Shown here: positions 49,801 through 60,881 of the stretch, piece after piece
Layout of the letters: each line of letters starts with the position of its first letter
Position numbering within the stretch: position 1 is the first letter of the stretch
Assembly (NCBI GenBank): GCA_963170055.1
Contig: CAUJGJ010000003.1
Coordinates: 1,776,569-1,840,568 of the forward strand
Origin: Halisarca cf. caerulea
Lineage: Eukaryota; Porifera; Demospongiae; Chondrillida; Halisarcidae
Length of the DNA stretch: 64,000 bases
Direction of reading: 5' to 3'
Position numbers and translations under genes: made by a program
Notes under the pieces: model-generated
Database searches by the model: none
What the model saw: the letters and a program-made list of their open reading frames with translations, nothing else
Told to the model about the DNA's origin: nothing

Positions 49801-52800
49801 AGTGCCAAGGTAACAAGACACGTCTCTCGGCTATAGATGAGGCCTACAAAGCACATTTGGAAGAAATAAAGTACGTATGCATGATCTTGGCTAGGGAACT
49901 CAAATGTCTATACTACATATGTATATACGTACGTACCTACGTACATATAATTTACACAGGTTGGAAAGACGTGTGTACCACAAGCACATTCAGAAAGCAA
50001 GAGCCAACTCTCGGAAGTACATGACCATCATCATTGATGGAATGGACCAGAAGAAAACAAGCTTGCCTTTTCTTCCAAGGGAGAGCAAGACTGTTCAGGT
50101 TGGTCCTATTTTGTTTGAACATACGTATACTATACTATATTCATACGTATGTACACAACACTAAACATTATGGTCAACTTATTATTATTAAAATGATAGG
50201 GACTTTGGCGTTTGAGGACACACATCACTGGAGTGTTGGCACACACAGATGTCCCTTGTGGGAAAAAAGCCTACACTTTCATTGATGCTCTGGAGTGGCC
50301 ACATGACTCGAATTTGACGATAAACATACTGGATGCAGTGCTATCTTCATGGCATGATCAACTCCCAAGTATTCTCTATTTACAAATGGACAATTGTTGG
50401 CGAGAGAATAAGAATAAATACCTTCTTGGATACTGTGCACAGCTTGTAGAAATGAAAATATTTAAAAAGGTATTCAAGATTTTATAAAGACAAGAGATAC
50501 TTCAATCTATGAATATACCGTTTTTCTTCCTACAGATTAGAATCAACTTTTTACATGTAGGACACACACATGCAGACTGTGACCAAATGTTTAGCAAAAT
50601 TTTGCAAAGAGTCTTAAAACATGGTGCTGAAAGTATGAACGGTAAGTTATATACTGTAGCAAGTACATTTAATGGCTCACTGCTTGTAGCTCACCATAAA
50701 TTCATCACGTGCTTCAAGTTACACAACAAAGATTTACAACACCATAATCCACTGCATTGGAATTAAATTTCCTGTTTCTCATCCAGGGAAATAGTTCAAG
50801 TCCACGCACACGGGCACGTAATTTAATAACACAGGAAACAATTACACAAAATCTTAACCTCCAGTGTGAGTCACATGCAGTAGTACAAACATGGGAAAAT
50901 ACACATGGATCCCAGAGGGTCGGTCGTGGCAACGTCACAGTCATGTGACTTTGTAGTTTGCATACTCTTAAGGATTAATTTTATATGGCATGATCATGAG
51001 TTTTTTGTATAGCAGAATACCTCTTTCCATATACAGCTTTGCAAACATTTGCAACACTTCATATTGAATGTACACTACTTCAATGACACAAAGTATACCA
51101 CACTGGCCAAATATCCTTGAAAAGTTGTGCTCAAGCCGCAAGATTTTGCTCCAAATGACCACACAGCATGATGAATTGATCGTTACAAGGCAAACTATAG
51201 CTTGTTCATTCCCTTCGTCTACACACCTACACGCAGTCAAAGTATTCAGATCTACATACGTATGTATGGTATCTTAAAACAGTGCAGTCAATGCTGGCAT
51301 AGTAAGGGCATGCTAATACTCAAAACTGTCCAGAAGATGAAAGCGTGTTTGGGGGTAAAGCGGGGTAGCTTGGAACACATGGGTAACTTGGAACAGGGCC
51401 TGTATCTTTTGCTATGATAGCTGACCAGCCATACTTGCCACTGCTGAATACCCATATCTGTATTATGTAGGTGGGAAGGGGGGTAGGGGGGTAGGGTCAG
51501 ACGGCTCATCAGTAAGTCATTGAGTAGAACACTAGGAAACGGTTGCCACTTCACTATTATTTGAAGGTTAATAAGGGCAAGCAGTATCATGACCTCATGA
51601 AAATCTACTTTGTTGAATAATAAAACTGTGGATTAAGCTAAAATTATTCCATAAAAGTAAGAAAAGACTTAATCCTAAGATTTTAGAGGTGTGGACACCA
51701 TTTTGTAGTGATGCTGCAACCCTCAGAGAACCCAAAATACATACGTACATATGTACTATTCACATATACGTACCATGATCATGATACGTATATATGTACG
51801 TACATAGTCATTGATCAGCACCCTCATCTCTATATAAATGTACTACAATTATTATATTTTCAAATAATTATACAGATCTAACACAGCAAATTCAGGCTTC
51901 GTACACACCACAACCCACTGTCATCAGGGTCAATCAAGTGTACAATTATAAAGGCATGATCGAGGAACATTTGGAGAACATAAGAGGGCACTCTCGACCT
52001 CTATGTTTCAAGCTTCAGCTTGCTCCAGGCTGCAGCAAGGCTATGCTCCACTTCAGGGAAACAAGTAGCCATCAATGGAAAACTGTATCAACCCCTCTCC
52101 TGAAAGTAAGCAAGTTAATTCATTCACTTACGTGCAAACAATTTATTGCAGCTTTCACACTTTCTTCCACTTTAGAGTCTACCAGAGGATGGTAGCACAC
52201 CATCAGTGATACCACCTCAACTGCCTGAAAAGGATATGCCTTTTCTCTTGCGTGACATTCCAAAGTGGCTGGCATGGCTGAAAGAAGCTTCTGTAACAGA
52301 GTGGAAGCAATTTCTTGAACAACCCATTGTTGAGGGGCATCGTCCGTGGAATCTGTCCACATTGAAAGAGATGGCGGAAACAGCACCGCACCTGGCAGAG
52401 GATACAGAGGACATTATTCATCACCCTCTGGCAATTAGTGAGGTATGTGCATATGTACGTACGTACATATGTTAGTGTTACATTATTAAACAATTATGCA
52501 ATTGGAGCTAAAAAAACATTGCAAGTGATAGCTTTGATCACACGTTCAAAACACATTTCAAAGAGTAACTGTTCATAGGATCCAAAATAACACACTTTGG
52601 CTACGATAATTGAATTGAGCTAACATATTAATACTACATCACAACATTGACCCATCAACCAAGTAGACACAACGCAAATTTCATCACAATTTACGTAACT
52701 ACATGTACATATATGCAATGTATAGTACAGTCATAGACACTCTGGAGTGTCTATACATATGGTACAGTGGAACCTCCGATAGTGGACTCTCCCTAATAAG

Positions 52801-54702
52801 GACACAACATAACAAACCTCTCTACAAAGGACACAGCTTACGGTCCCATTATAATTACTAAAAAAACATTTTGAAACTCCTAAGGGGAACAGAATCTACC
52901 TCTCCACATAGAAAAATCAGCTGAATTTATGCCGGCCCCAAAACGTCCCTTATTTGGAGGTACATCTAGCTGTACTGTGTGAGACCGTGGATACTAGGTC
53001 AAGTATCTATTGTGAGACAGTGATTGACATTTAGAATCACCTTCTAGTACAAATTAATTACCGAGCAATAGTGAGGTTAACTAATTTTGTCAACGGCTTC
53101 CAGTTTGTAGAGGAATCAGAACTTTGCTCACAACTAGTAATATGTAGCCATAGACTATTCTATGCAGAGTGTCTATGATATAACTTAAGGTAGAGTGCCC
53201 AAAATCTGAGCAGTCCCTCATGCAGGGTCAGGGTCAGGGTATCCTATTTAAACTGGGGAGCCTTTAGCCATATATCTTTTGTTTATACACAGTCACAGTT
53301 GAATCTCTCCTAGTCGACACAGAAAGATCTAGGTTTTATTCTAAGGAAGCTGTTAAGTTCTGTGTTTGTTCTAAGCTAGAAATACCAGGCTTTTAAAAGT
53401 ATCCGAGTTTAGTCCGATTCCTGAGCTTAGGAAAAGCGACGATCGGAATTAGGAAGTGATCAAAATATGGAAATTTCAATTCAACTCAATTATTTAAGTG
53501 CATCGTATCAAGAAGGCACTAGGACACTTGATCACCGAAATCACCAAAACAGAAATAAGAGCATAAAGACCAAATTGAATGCAACCTGAAATAATATAGG
53601 GGCCGTCGGAAGGAAGGCATCCCAAAATGAAATGAAGTTGAATTCGGTCATTGGCCATTTGGAGTGATCACTGTATAAAGATACTTACGTCTGTACATTC
53701 CTCATTCTGTAGTCTTGACCGCCACTTCACGCAGCCGCTTCCTAAGCAAATTGATGCCAGCTGTTCAAGTCAATCGAATTGTAAGTGGCATATCCAGCCA
53801 CATTTTCCCTTGATGCAACGCAACTTCTGACATAGAAGAAGGTTTTATTAATAAGTTCCTAAAACTAACTTAACTAGCGACTAGGAATTATAGTTGCACC
53901 ATATACGAATGGCCAATCAACTACGCCATTTTGTATAAAATGGTGTATATAGTCTGGTTGCGCGAGACTAGACAAAGGCTATTCGGGTGTCACGTGATCA
54001 AAATGTGACCATGAATACCTAAAATTGTGACCATGTATTCTAAAGCTGTTCACAAAATTGTGACCATGTATTCTAAAGCTGTTCACAAAATTGTGACCAT
54101 GTATTCTAAAGCTGTTCACAAAATTGTGACCATGTTTTCTAAAGCTGTTCACAAAATCTAAAGCTGTTCACAAAATTGTGACCAGGAATTCTGAAACCTG
54201 TCCATAATATTGTGACCAGGAATTCTGAAACCTGTCCACAATTTTGTGACCAAGAATTTTGTAGTTTAGTATTTTATATGAAAAATTTCTACCAGTAACT
54301 TAATATCATGAGTTAAAACTATACATTTCCCTATGTCTCTTCTTCTAGGTCATCATCGGTTCAAGAAGTGGTGTAGTTGGTGTTGAAGATGCCACCTCAC
54401 TCTCTGTGGGTTCCCTTGTGGCAGTAAATGTGGATGGATGGGAACCCCCTTGCATCGGAACTGTTGCCCAACTGACATCTGACGATGAAGTAGTGGTGTC
54501 TTGGTTGCAAGGGGGGTACAAGAAGGCTTGGTTGCCCTGGATGACCCAAGATGAAAGGGATCATCGTCGAAAGAAGCAGTGGACCACTTCTGTAAAGAGA
54601 GAATCAATACTTTTGTATGACTTCAAGTTAACCAAGTGTAACCGACTAAGACAGAACACAGTATCTCATTTAAAACAACAATATGACTCATTGAAGCAAT
54701 AG
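40867..54702 (+). CDS. DUF7869-like (RNase-H-like fold) protein, 14 exons, 763 aa
   Basis: Exons: 40867..40918, 41470..41544, 41726..41794, 41942..42010, 48572..48738, 49140..49291, 49443..49659, 49746..49870, 49960..50098, 50200..50469, 50536..50641, 51876..52105, 52176..52442 and 54349..54702. They sum to 2292 nt with every phase consistent. Order of parts: start MNELVSRKRCQL; three acidic repeats (DESDSDTDGILHFYD); a CC-x3-C segment; a KWLCKKAFASIF block; a zinc-ribbon-like FAQCDTCAHYHKERNKC; then the hallmark motifs IIIDGMDQKK, LQMDNCWRENKNKY and GHTHADCDQMFSKI, which fit a D-D-D/H catalytic-type core; and a C-terminal Tudor-like segment (SLVAVNVDGWEPPCIGTV). Such proteins are widespread in sponges, cnidarians and oomycetes and are thought to be transposase-related; cellular function is unknown. 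No defect is visible. Assignment of the first four exons rests on phase and on their position just before a large intron. Confidence 0.78.
41470..42010 (+). repeat. Three tandemly duplicated acidic exons
   Basis: Exons of 75, 69 and 69 nt (41470..41544, 41726..41794, 41942..42010), all phase 1-1, encode GESDSNVDTDDVIHFYDHHL, DESDSDTDGILHFYDNHLDN and DWSDSDTESDGILHYYDPNT. The introns after the first two copies also match (GTATGCA... TATGGTGAAAGAATA), so exon plus intron was the duplicated unit. Confidence 0.75.
42115..42285. repeat. Left subterminal array of GTGATCAC-type palindromes
   Basis: Repeated CGTGATTACG / CGTGATCACG words, often followed by GTCGTAACAGC or GCCGTAGGAGC, just inside the left end of the Tc1-type element. 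The spacing fits repeated protein-binding sites; which protein binds is not known. Confidence 0.7.
42406..43520 (+). CDS. Tc1-family transposase, DD34E, intact, 334 aa
   Basis: Two exons, 42406..42941 and 43052..43520, with a 110-nt intron (CG|gtaagc ... ctacag|A) restoring YKPRPKHPVKVHVWGGI. The N-terminus (about residues 5-65) has paired-type helix-turn-helix segments (LRAPSIRHRLAGEGLSATRQ) and a GSGRPSK hook between DNA-binding halves. The catalytic triad is D153 (WTDETS), D237 (MQDNDPKHTS) and E272 (PIENLW), with 34 residues between the second D and the E as in Tc1. Length is normal for the family. An earlier ATG at 42352 adds 18 residues, but the second ATG gives the standard N-terminus. 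No stop or frameshift: potentially active. It cuts and pastes DNA at TA targets. Confidence 0.9.
43604..45300 (-). CDS. BEN-domain accessory protein of the Tc1-type element, 477 aa
   Basis: Two exons: 45258..45300 (MTTRTVLKKTQQDN) and 43604..44994, joined in phase 1 across a 263-nt intron (G|gtgagc ... gcatgtag|AT). After the start comes an ALIYWPEEACISVV block and GDTVVVKIGRQTYSGVL (residues about 20-70), resembling the chromatin-reader-like N-terminus of many invertebrate BEN proteins. Then come a basic patch (KKRKR), Glu-rich segments, a coiled coil (about 236-271), seven heptads of the type MMQPPTD (about 295-343) and a C-terminal BEN domain (about 373-466; RLAVKIARESIFGQ and KKLAPGKLETIKNTIRTFFP). 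BEN domains bind DNA and often repress transcription. Its place inside the transposon ends suggests a role in binding the subterminal palindromes or controlling the element; that is inference. Confidence 0.8.
45385..45605. repeat. Right subterminal array of GTGATCAC-type palindromes
   Basis: Includes two near-identical units (GATCACGGCGTAGGAGCTCC, then GGGATCACGGCATTGCCGCG) in tandem at about 45486-45585, plus flanking GTGATTACGCCG and GTGATTACGG words. It mirrors the array at the left end of the Tc1-type element and the ends of the MITE at 565-1428. Confidence 0.72.
45758..48089 (+). mobile_element. Complete hAT transposon (2332 bp)
   Basis: Ends are TAGTGTTGGGCGATA at the left and TATCGCCCAACACTA at the right, a 15-bp perfect inverted repeat of the hAT type. 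The flanking octamers TGCGTATG (45750-45757) and TGTGTACG (48090-48097) agree at 6 of 8 positions, an imperfect target duplication. It contains one intact transposase gene and an AATAAA shortly after its stop. It lies about 100 bp to the right of the Tc1-type element in the same intron. Confidence 0.85.
45940..47847 (+). CDS. hAT-family transposase, intact, 635 aa
   Basis: A single open frame with no intron. A BED-type zinc finger lies at about residues 45-90 (WRFFGLETDSQN, then ICRIGNC, then SNLYSHLRKHHPQEY). The RNase-H-like core includes TTDLWTSRSNDPFITFTVHF (about 207-226) and CFGHNLDLAVRKAC (about 297). The C-terminal dimerisation segment reads WWKAHQKELPLLARLARRYL then CATSVPSERVFSTGGK (about 575-610), the signature of hAT transposases. 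Length and order are normal for ZBED/hobo-Ac types, so the element could be autonomous. It catalyses cut-and-paste transposition with 8-bp duplications. Confidence 0.93.
   Translation: MESASDESEAECESDKEPTTSEDLLSGDSSQVVLAAKPNVKANVWRFFGLETDSQNVIKDANSPICRIGNCRMKVKTKQSSTSNLYSHLRKHHPQEYEAVRPPKAKKKSLAASKTIEEAFKQSIKLPRNSKEHKEITKAITYYLAKDMRPMYSVELLGFQRMINALNPRHDLPSRSYFSRTAVPSLYIEVRDQLQAELNTQTGFYSATTDLWTSRSNDPFITFTVHFIDNSWQLRSKCLSTVLILDDHTGENVKDAITEILSDWNLDLSKLVAITTDSASNMKRACSLLNLSRLSCFGHNLDLAVRKACDDVRITRVVKVCHQIVAKFSQSWKKKRDLATTQHEKELPVHKLKADCPTRWGSTLDMLKRIIEQQEAIRIVLASDRKASHLIPSWQDFDVMEAVVSALGPLGELTDALSAEKNVTVSVIRPLLDRITKEILMEKEGDCSLTAQMKRAIQIDLESRYTSSEVLKLLEICSFLDPRFKRQDTTSDVARSVEDEMLSSLQNNPLPSQQDNQPDCPPPKKSLLKKILENSEPDNSSDKVLSNPELVSLEVQKYTLSPKADLDSCPLQWWKAHQKELPLLARLARRYLCICATSVPSERVFSTGGKVVTDGRNAVKPQSVDQLVFLACNLR
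48460..48541. mobile_element. Very short CAGT-ended MITE remnant
   Basis: CAGTAAAACCTGCCATTCAA at the left and ATAAGACAGGTTTCATTG at the right form an imperfect inverted repeat over 82 bp, just upstream of exon 5 of the DUF7869-like gene. Confidence 0.45.
52765..52972. mobile_element. CAGT-ended MITE in intron 13 of the DUF7869-like gene
   Basis: TA-flanked 208-bp segment starting CAGTGGAACCTCCGATAGTG; the right end carries CCCTTATTTGGAGGTACATC before CTGTA. The inverted ends are imperfect. It belongs with the other CAGTxxAACCT MITEs in the window. Confidence 0.5.
54004..54254. repeat. 33-bp minisatellite
   Basis: Unit about AAAATTGTGACCATGTATTC then TAAAGCTGTTCAC, repeated several times with drift to TGTGACCAGGAATTCTGAAA at the right end. 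It lies in intron 13 of the DUF7869-like gene, about 95 bp before the last exon. There are no unique spacers, so it is not a CRISPR array. Confidence 0.88.
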
Positions 54703-57370
54703 AATATATGTTATTATGGTTGAAAACTTGTATCTGCATTTTCAAATACAGTGGTTATCACTACATTTATTGAGGCCTGTTTGTTGCAACCTTCATTTTG
54801 CTTGTGTTATGAGTACTTATTAGCTTGCTCACTTCTCTCATTTTACTATAATAATGAACATATTTAAACACAACAGCTATAAATATTTTACAAACGATAA
54901 AAAAATCAGGTTCAGTGATACATGTTTAGGTCATATCATATCAATTTTCTGCTTGCCAATCAATCTAATAATGAGACACTCATTCTAAGAAGCTGTTATG
55001 AATTTTGCTACAACTTTTACACTGTGTAACTTGCACCCCTCAAGGTATATGTTGCAATAAATGTGCATATATATTATTATATACGATAGAATATATAATT
55101 ATAATACATAAGAATACATAGGCGTAGGAGCCAGGGGGATATGGGGGTTGCAGCCTTCTAATAATAAATCAAAGGGTGCATGTTTAAATTTGCCCAGCCT
55201 CAAAAATTTGATATGCAACATAGGAACAGTATGATGGAAAACTATCAGCATGCTTGTATACGTAAATAACTATGTATAAACACACCTAGCTCCTTCATCG
55301 ATCGCTATATAAGCTTAAGCTAAGTTACAACTGCATGTCACAGAGGTGAAAGTGAATTATTGTGGTAATTACACATAATATGTAGACCGTCATTTTGAAC
55401 GTGTTCACATGTGTGCATGACAGACTGCACATGTGAAAAGTAATTTTGTAACAATAAGCATGCATTGCCAAGCATAATGATATTTCAAGCATGATCAATT
55501 CTAGCTAAACTAATAGTCATTCAATGCAAGTGTATGCAATATTTCTATATTCATCAAGTGCATATGCATGACTTTACATGAATTGAATTTTGCCAACCAC
55601 TTTAAAAGTGATCGATAATTTTCAAAATACAATAAATAATTGTGCTTGACTGCAAGTCACTTCAAATGCAAGATATGAATGTGCTAGTTGACTAAGTGGA
55701 CCACAAATGGTAAGCTTGGGCAAAAGAATATATAATAGGAAATGCTCTCGCTTCCTTAATGCATACATACATGTATTATTTCGTGTTTACTAGTATGTGA
55801 AAATTATCGTACAATATATATGTCAAGGGCGCCCCTAGCGTATACGCAAGGTATGCTATTGCGTACCATTTTTTTGCAACTGAGTTCCATAATATTGGGA
55901 CTTAACTGCTGAAAATATAGCTTAGGAATAATATTCCGTATGCAGAACACTAAAAATAGTGTTAATACTAAAATAGTGATGCATTTTTCCATTTAACAAG
56001 AATTTCGTTCATACAAACGTGATTTTCTGTTCATGGCCAATTGAACCGTCACAAAATAAGCCATTTTGTCATTGCGCAATCCATTTAGTCATTGCGCAAT
56101 CACCACGCGTTGCAGTTTTTCGTTTTGAATGGTAATGATGAGCTTATACAGCTACTTTAAGCCCCTTGTGCACTCTGATGACAGTACACCGGTTCTGCAG
56201 CCAAACCAGGAAGAAACAGCCTGTGATGCAGTCCATATCACTGAAGATTTACTATTTACACTATACTGACTAGAGTCTTATGCATGTCCAACTATAACAA
56301 TTACATCCACCCTGATAGTGTGCATTACCTATTCACATCATAATCATAACCTTTCATAATTGCTCATTGCTTTTAGGAAGGCCTTAATTGTGAAATGCAT
56401 ATAATTGTATATACGTCCCAACGTCACGTATGTATACGTATAGAAAAATACTGACATGTTTTCGTTAAGTTGTGCAGTGTTTCAGAATTAGCATACCATG
56501 TTGAAAATTCCTGCGGGCACCCTTGTATGTCATTTGATGTGTGTATACATATGTGTGGGGGTGAGGAGGAAGGGTAAAATGGTCTCTAATTCGAACACAA
56601 AGCAACATTCTAGTTTAAAACCCATACGGGCTAGCTCGAATTCATACTGGAATCAAAGCCTTGGATATTCTATATAGAAAACTATGCATTGATTCCAAGA
56701 CCTACATATGGATTACAGCTTGAATGCTATTTGTTCTCATGCGGAAATTCTCTCTTGAAATTTAAGTCATCAGTGTGCTAAGTGGTATAAATATAAGGTT
56801 AACCATTATAATACACATACTTTATAGCCATGTTATATGTATATATGCAGTGAAACCTCTATTAAATGACACCTCTTATATAAATGCAGCGACCCATGAA
56901 CAGTTCACCATTGCTCAACAGCATTTGACACCCTTCACAATGACATGTGTACTTTTAAACCCTATAGCTCTGAAATAAGGACACCTCTCTAAACTAGTCA
57001 GCTAACAGTATCGACTAGTGTTGTAAGCTGGAAGTACAAATAAAAACAATGTATACGTAGGGTCTGCATACATCAACCTCTTGAAATATACAATTAGTAC
57101 AGATCTACCCATGATGGGATCTTGTTCATATACAAAACCGATTGTCATGCATAAATATCATGACTATATAAAACCCACCGGCCTGTATGTTTCCCATGCA
57201 ATTATTGATGTATACTATAATATTTGTGTCTGAATGGTAATGACACAGTATCTATTATTATTATATTCTTCAACTTTTGTTAAACCAACATTAACATATA
57301 TATAATGTATATGAACATACAGTGCAATACAAACATGTCAAGCATGATACCACTTTTGTATTGGACGTCT
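54703..57370. other. Gene-poor AT-rich intergenic stretch
   Basis: Begins with the 3' UTR of the DUF7869-like gene (AATAAA near 55058). A TACG-type simple repeat and a CAGTGAAACCTCTATTAAAT word (about 56851, MITE-like) are present. No coding exon was supported. Confidence 0.45.
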
Positions 57371-57373
57371 GTG

Positions 57374-57480
<107 letters not shown>

Positions 57481-57521
57481 TTCTGTGCTATATACCCCTT
57501 GTAGAATCATCCAGCTGTACT

Positions 57522-57776
57522 TGTGGTGTACCTGTGGGTATAACCTTTGCTGTAACATTCATAGCAACAGCAGGAATGTCATCATCACTGACTGCAGCCT
57601 TGATGTGCTTAATTATTGTTATGTAAGAAGAAGTTAGGAGCAGTCAAGGAAACCAGAAGTGGTGGAGATATTCATGAAGATCCTGATGAATTTGATGTTG
57701 AGTTGGAGCCACCATCAGCTTATCAGACTGTGTCATTAATTGTGGTTTGTTTAATAAGAACATTTGTCTTGTGATG
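57522..57776 (+). pseudogene. Receptor transmembrane segment and cytoplasmic tail, frameshifted
   Basis: One frame encodes [18 protein letters not shown] and SLTAALMCLIIVM (57531-57623), a membrane helix, and then meets TAA. Shifted by one base, the following sequence reads LLLCKKKLGAVKETRSGG, then DIHEDPDEFDVELEPPSAYQ, then TVS, a charged tail with a PPSAY tyrosine motif. The two parts look like consecutive regions of one sponge-type receptor joined by a single-base frameshift. It may be a real pseudogene or a sequencing error. No extracellular exon was found immediately upstream, where the TA microsatellite lies. Confidence 0.45.
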
Positions 57777-57997
57777 ACTTATTACAGTTTGCAAACGTAT
57801 ATACATAGATTCCATAAGATTTGCATGAAAGGCAGATTTGTGTGTATGCGATTATACATAATTTGTATGCATGCATTTATGGGCAACTTATGCAGTTTTT
57901 GACGTGGGGAAGTGTTGTGCTTGAGAAACTTAATACATATGCTTGGACCATGCTATACCTTAAGTTCAATTGGATAATATTCGGAATATTACATGTG

Positions 57998-58052
<55 letters not shown>

Positions 58053-58986
58053 AATGTCATGTACACACGTACATGCACGGTACATGTGTGCTAGAATGGC
58101 ACTTGCATATATATATTATCATGCATTTCAATGTATACTAGAATAAGCAATGCAATAATATTATTATTCATCATGAATTGAAAATTGACCGAAAACATGA
58201 TCGATGTTGAGTGTGTTCTAGATTGAATGTACAAGTGTAGTATTATAATAATAGTTGTTCAAAGGAGTGATCTTTGATGGCGGGTGAGCACAAATGTCAT
58301 ATGTGAGCAGCAAAGCCGGACCGGTCTTACAAAATTAAAGGGCCTTTCACGAGGGTGGTTCCTCAGAGGGTATACGTACCACTATATATTCGCATGCATG
58401 AAAGATCAATATTAATGTGCATATATAGAATTGAATAAATGCCTATTGTTCCTCATGCAGTCCTATTTATGGATCTGGCTGCTCCATGTCCACATGCAGC
58501 TTAATATTATAATATTATTTTTATCACTAGCAAATACTGATGCTATCTAACAGCCAGCACAGTAGGCACATCAATGTCCGTCTTGCCTACTTGAGAAAAA
58601 TTTCTGACCACTGCTCATGAATTTCAGCTTGCATGAATCATGTGTATGGTGAAGGCTTCTGTCATTCTTCCATCTATATACATAAACATTACCTATTTTA
58701 TATGATACATTTGCATGCATCCTGCATGGAATCAATTAATAACCAATTACTATCGCTATTTTGTTTTCTGTTCTTTACTATTTCATCTTTTTTGTGGACA
58801 TGTAGTGCTTCAGAGTACTGGCCAGTGCCTTTTATATTATAGTAATCTCTAGCTGGCTATCGATCTCCCCAGTTAAAGTCCGATTTCTGGACATAAAACA
58901 AAATGGCGGACGTCTTCGAGGTACTATAAATTTTCGCTTCGATCTTCGCTCAAATGTAAGCAGATTTTTTAAAAATAGCTAAAATG
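57777..58986. other. Intergenic stretch with a (GT)n microsatellite
   Basis: GT repeat at about 57993-58050. A possible start exon ATGGCGGACGTCTTCGAG|gtact at about 58903 has a good context but no continuation that I could find. Otherwise AT-rich sequence without a supported gene. Confidence 0.4.
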
Positions 58987-59571
58987 TAGGGGTCACAATG
59001 AAAAATTCATTGCCGTCGGAATCATCCGAAAATACTGTTTTAGATGAAATTCAGTACGGCGAATCTAATGGTGGTAACCGTTTTTCGATTGGTCGAAGTA
59101 TGACCAAGTTATGCATAAAAATTAATCAAAATTATGGTGCAACGCGCGCGAGAAAACTACTTTCCACCAATGCGGAGTTAAATGAAATGGATCCAAAATT
59201 GTAGCAGATACTCACCACCGTCATGATCGACTAGGAAAGGCGTATTTCGGACAGTTATCCTTGCATTTGTCGGAGGGGGGTCTCCGAAATTTCCACACTA
59301 AACGTCCTTACAAGCTCGAAACATACGCGAAACAAACCCTCACGCTGTGCAAGGATGATCCATCCCTCGGCTATCCATAGCAGAAAATTGGGGGAGATTG
59401 CTCTACTTAAACCACCTGCGTTGCAGCAAAATATGATTTTACGCATAACTTGGTCATACTTTAACCAATCGAAAAACGGTCACCACCATTAGATTCGCCG
59501 TACTGACTTTCATCTAAAACATTATTTTCGGATGTTTCCGACAACAATGATATTTTTCATTGTGACCCCTA
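58987..59571. mobile_element. Foldback DNA element with about 140-bp inverted arms
   Basis: Starts TAGGGGTCACAATGAAAAAT and ends with its complement ATTTTTCATTGTGACCCCTA. The arms (58987-59130 and 59430-59571) are near-complementary throughout, including GACCAAGTTATGCATAAAA against its partner TTTTACGCATAACTTGGTC. Flanking TAAAATG occurs on both sides (58980-58986, 59572-59578), a 7-bp direct repeat consistent with target duplication. No transposase is encoded. Confidence 0.8.
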
Positions 59572-59683
59572 TAAAATGGCATCTGACATATATACACTTG
59601 GCTTCGAAAGGGACACAAGCTAGTTCTAACTTCTGCGAGTTGTGTGTGGTCAGTTTTCTTTACATCATACGGAAGTATTTCAA

Positions 59684-59851
59684 AATGCCAAAAAGGCGAT
59701 GGTTAGGATCTCGGCTTTTGGACACGAAAGTAGGTTTACAGAAAGCACAGATTGAAAACTTACTAAATCGAATCTTGGGCGATGATCCTCCACTCCACGG
59801 CTGTTATGTCCAGGGGTTTTTGCCCAAAAACAAGCTAGGTTCGAAGCTATA
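59684..59851 (+). CDS. Small open frame, 55 aa, unsupported
   Basis: ATG in a good context (TTCAAAATGCC) opens MPKRRWLGSRLLDTKVGLQK and continues to GFLPKNKLGSKL before TAA. The composition is protein-like, but there is no family match, and part of it (AATCGAATCTTGGG) pairs with a reverse copy at about 59890, which points to repeat origin instead. Listed only as a candidate. Confidence 0.2.
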
Positions 59852-60439
59852 AGATGTTGGACATAAACCGAACGGAGCAACGCACATTACCCCAAGATTC
59901 GATTCTGAGGGTTTGGTCCTTTGGTAACAACATATCAAAGTTTTAAAGCTTAAAGCCGAAATTTCTACCACCGCCTTTTTTGATAAAGTTTTCTTGTCGA
60001 AGAGAACTGTCTTTCCAGGCTAAGTCACATGTTGTCACATGTTCCGTGAACATCTTTCTCGTATATATACTCACGTATATGTCCCGCTTGCAAATGATAT
60101 CATCACCAAATATAGGCGTGTGACAAACCCACGCGTTGCAATTGCCCACTATAACGAAATTCATTTGGTGAAGCCAGAAAATTATAACGTTGTGCTTTTA
60201 ATTTTTGGCTGGATTGGGACAACATACCTGCGTATTATAATGTTAATTTGGTGTATTACTCTCCGGCCACCATGCAACGGCACTCTAGACTGCGCATGCA
60301 CTGTAGATGGAATGATTAAATTTACTAGCTATATAACAGTCATTCTTAGAGCCTTCAATTCTGAAACTTTCCTATAATATGGAAAGCTTATAAAACTGCA
60401 TGCATGGATAGGGTACCCTGGAATTGTGGAAAATGTATC

Positions 60440-60683
60440 GTATACCGGGAAAGTTTCGCGGAGATAAAGTTTCACGAATTCAACGTACAAAGTCGACAGC
60501 ATTAATTTGCGAAACTTTAATTCGAAAATGCTAGCTCTATAGCTGTTCTATATAGCATGCTAGCTCTGTTCTGAACACCATGCAGTGATTCAATTCGCTA
60601 TTATAATTAAAACTTTTTTTCATGAAAATTGTGAAATCTAGGGATTCGCGACAGTTTTACTCCGTGAAACTTTCCTGGTATAC
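60440..60683. mobile_element. Foldback repeat of about 244 bp
   Basis: GTATACCGGGAAAGTTTCGC at the left pairs with the right end ACTTTCCTGGTATAC (complement of GTATACCAGGAAAGT), and GTTTCACGAATTC pairs with GGATTCGCGACAG. No coding capacity. Confidence 0.55.
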
Positions 60684-60881
60684 AAACCTTCCCAGTATAC
60701 AGTAATAAGTCTGTAAATTTTTAATAACACTACTAAAATACATACCACTGTATCTATGGTCTTTAAAAAAATCACATAAAATACAAATCTATTGTATACA
60801 TAATATTATGCATTTGTATACACATTGTCAAAAACACTAGTACTACCGTGTATTAGTCATAACATGCTCTAATATAATATG

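Noticed and set aside
50757..50948. Possible exon GNSSSPRTRARNLITQETIT... after a CCAG acceptor
   Set aside because: The frame needs phase 0 but the upstream exon 50536..50641 ends in phase 1; the exon at 51876 fits the phase and matches the family's expected next segment (NYKGMIEEHL).
54004..54254. CRISPR-like periodicity
   Set aside because: Contiguous 33-bp tandem units without unique spacers, in a eukaryotic intron: a minisatellite.
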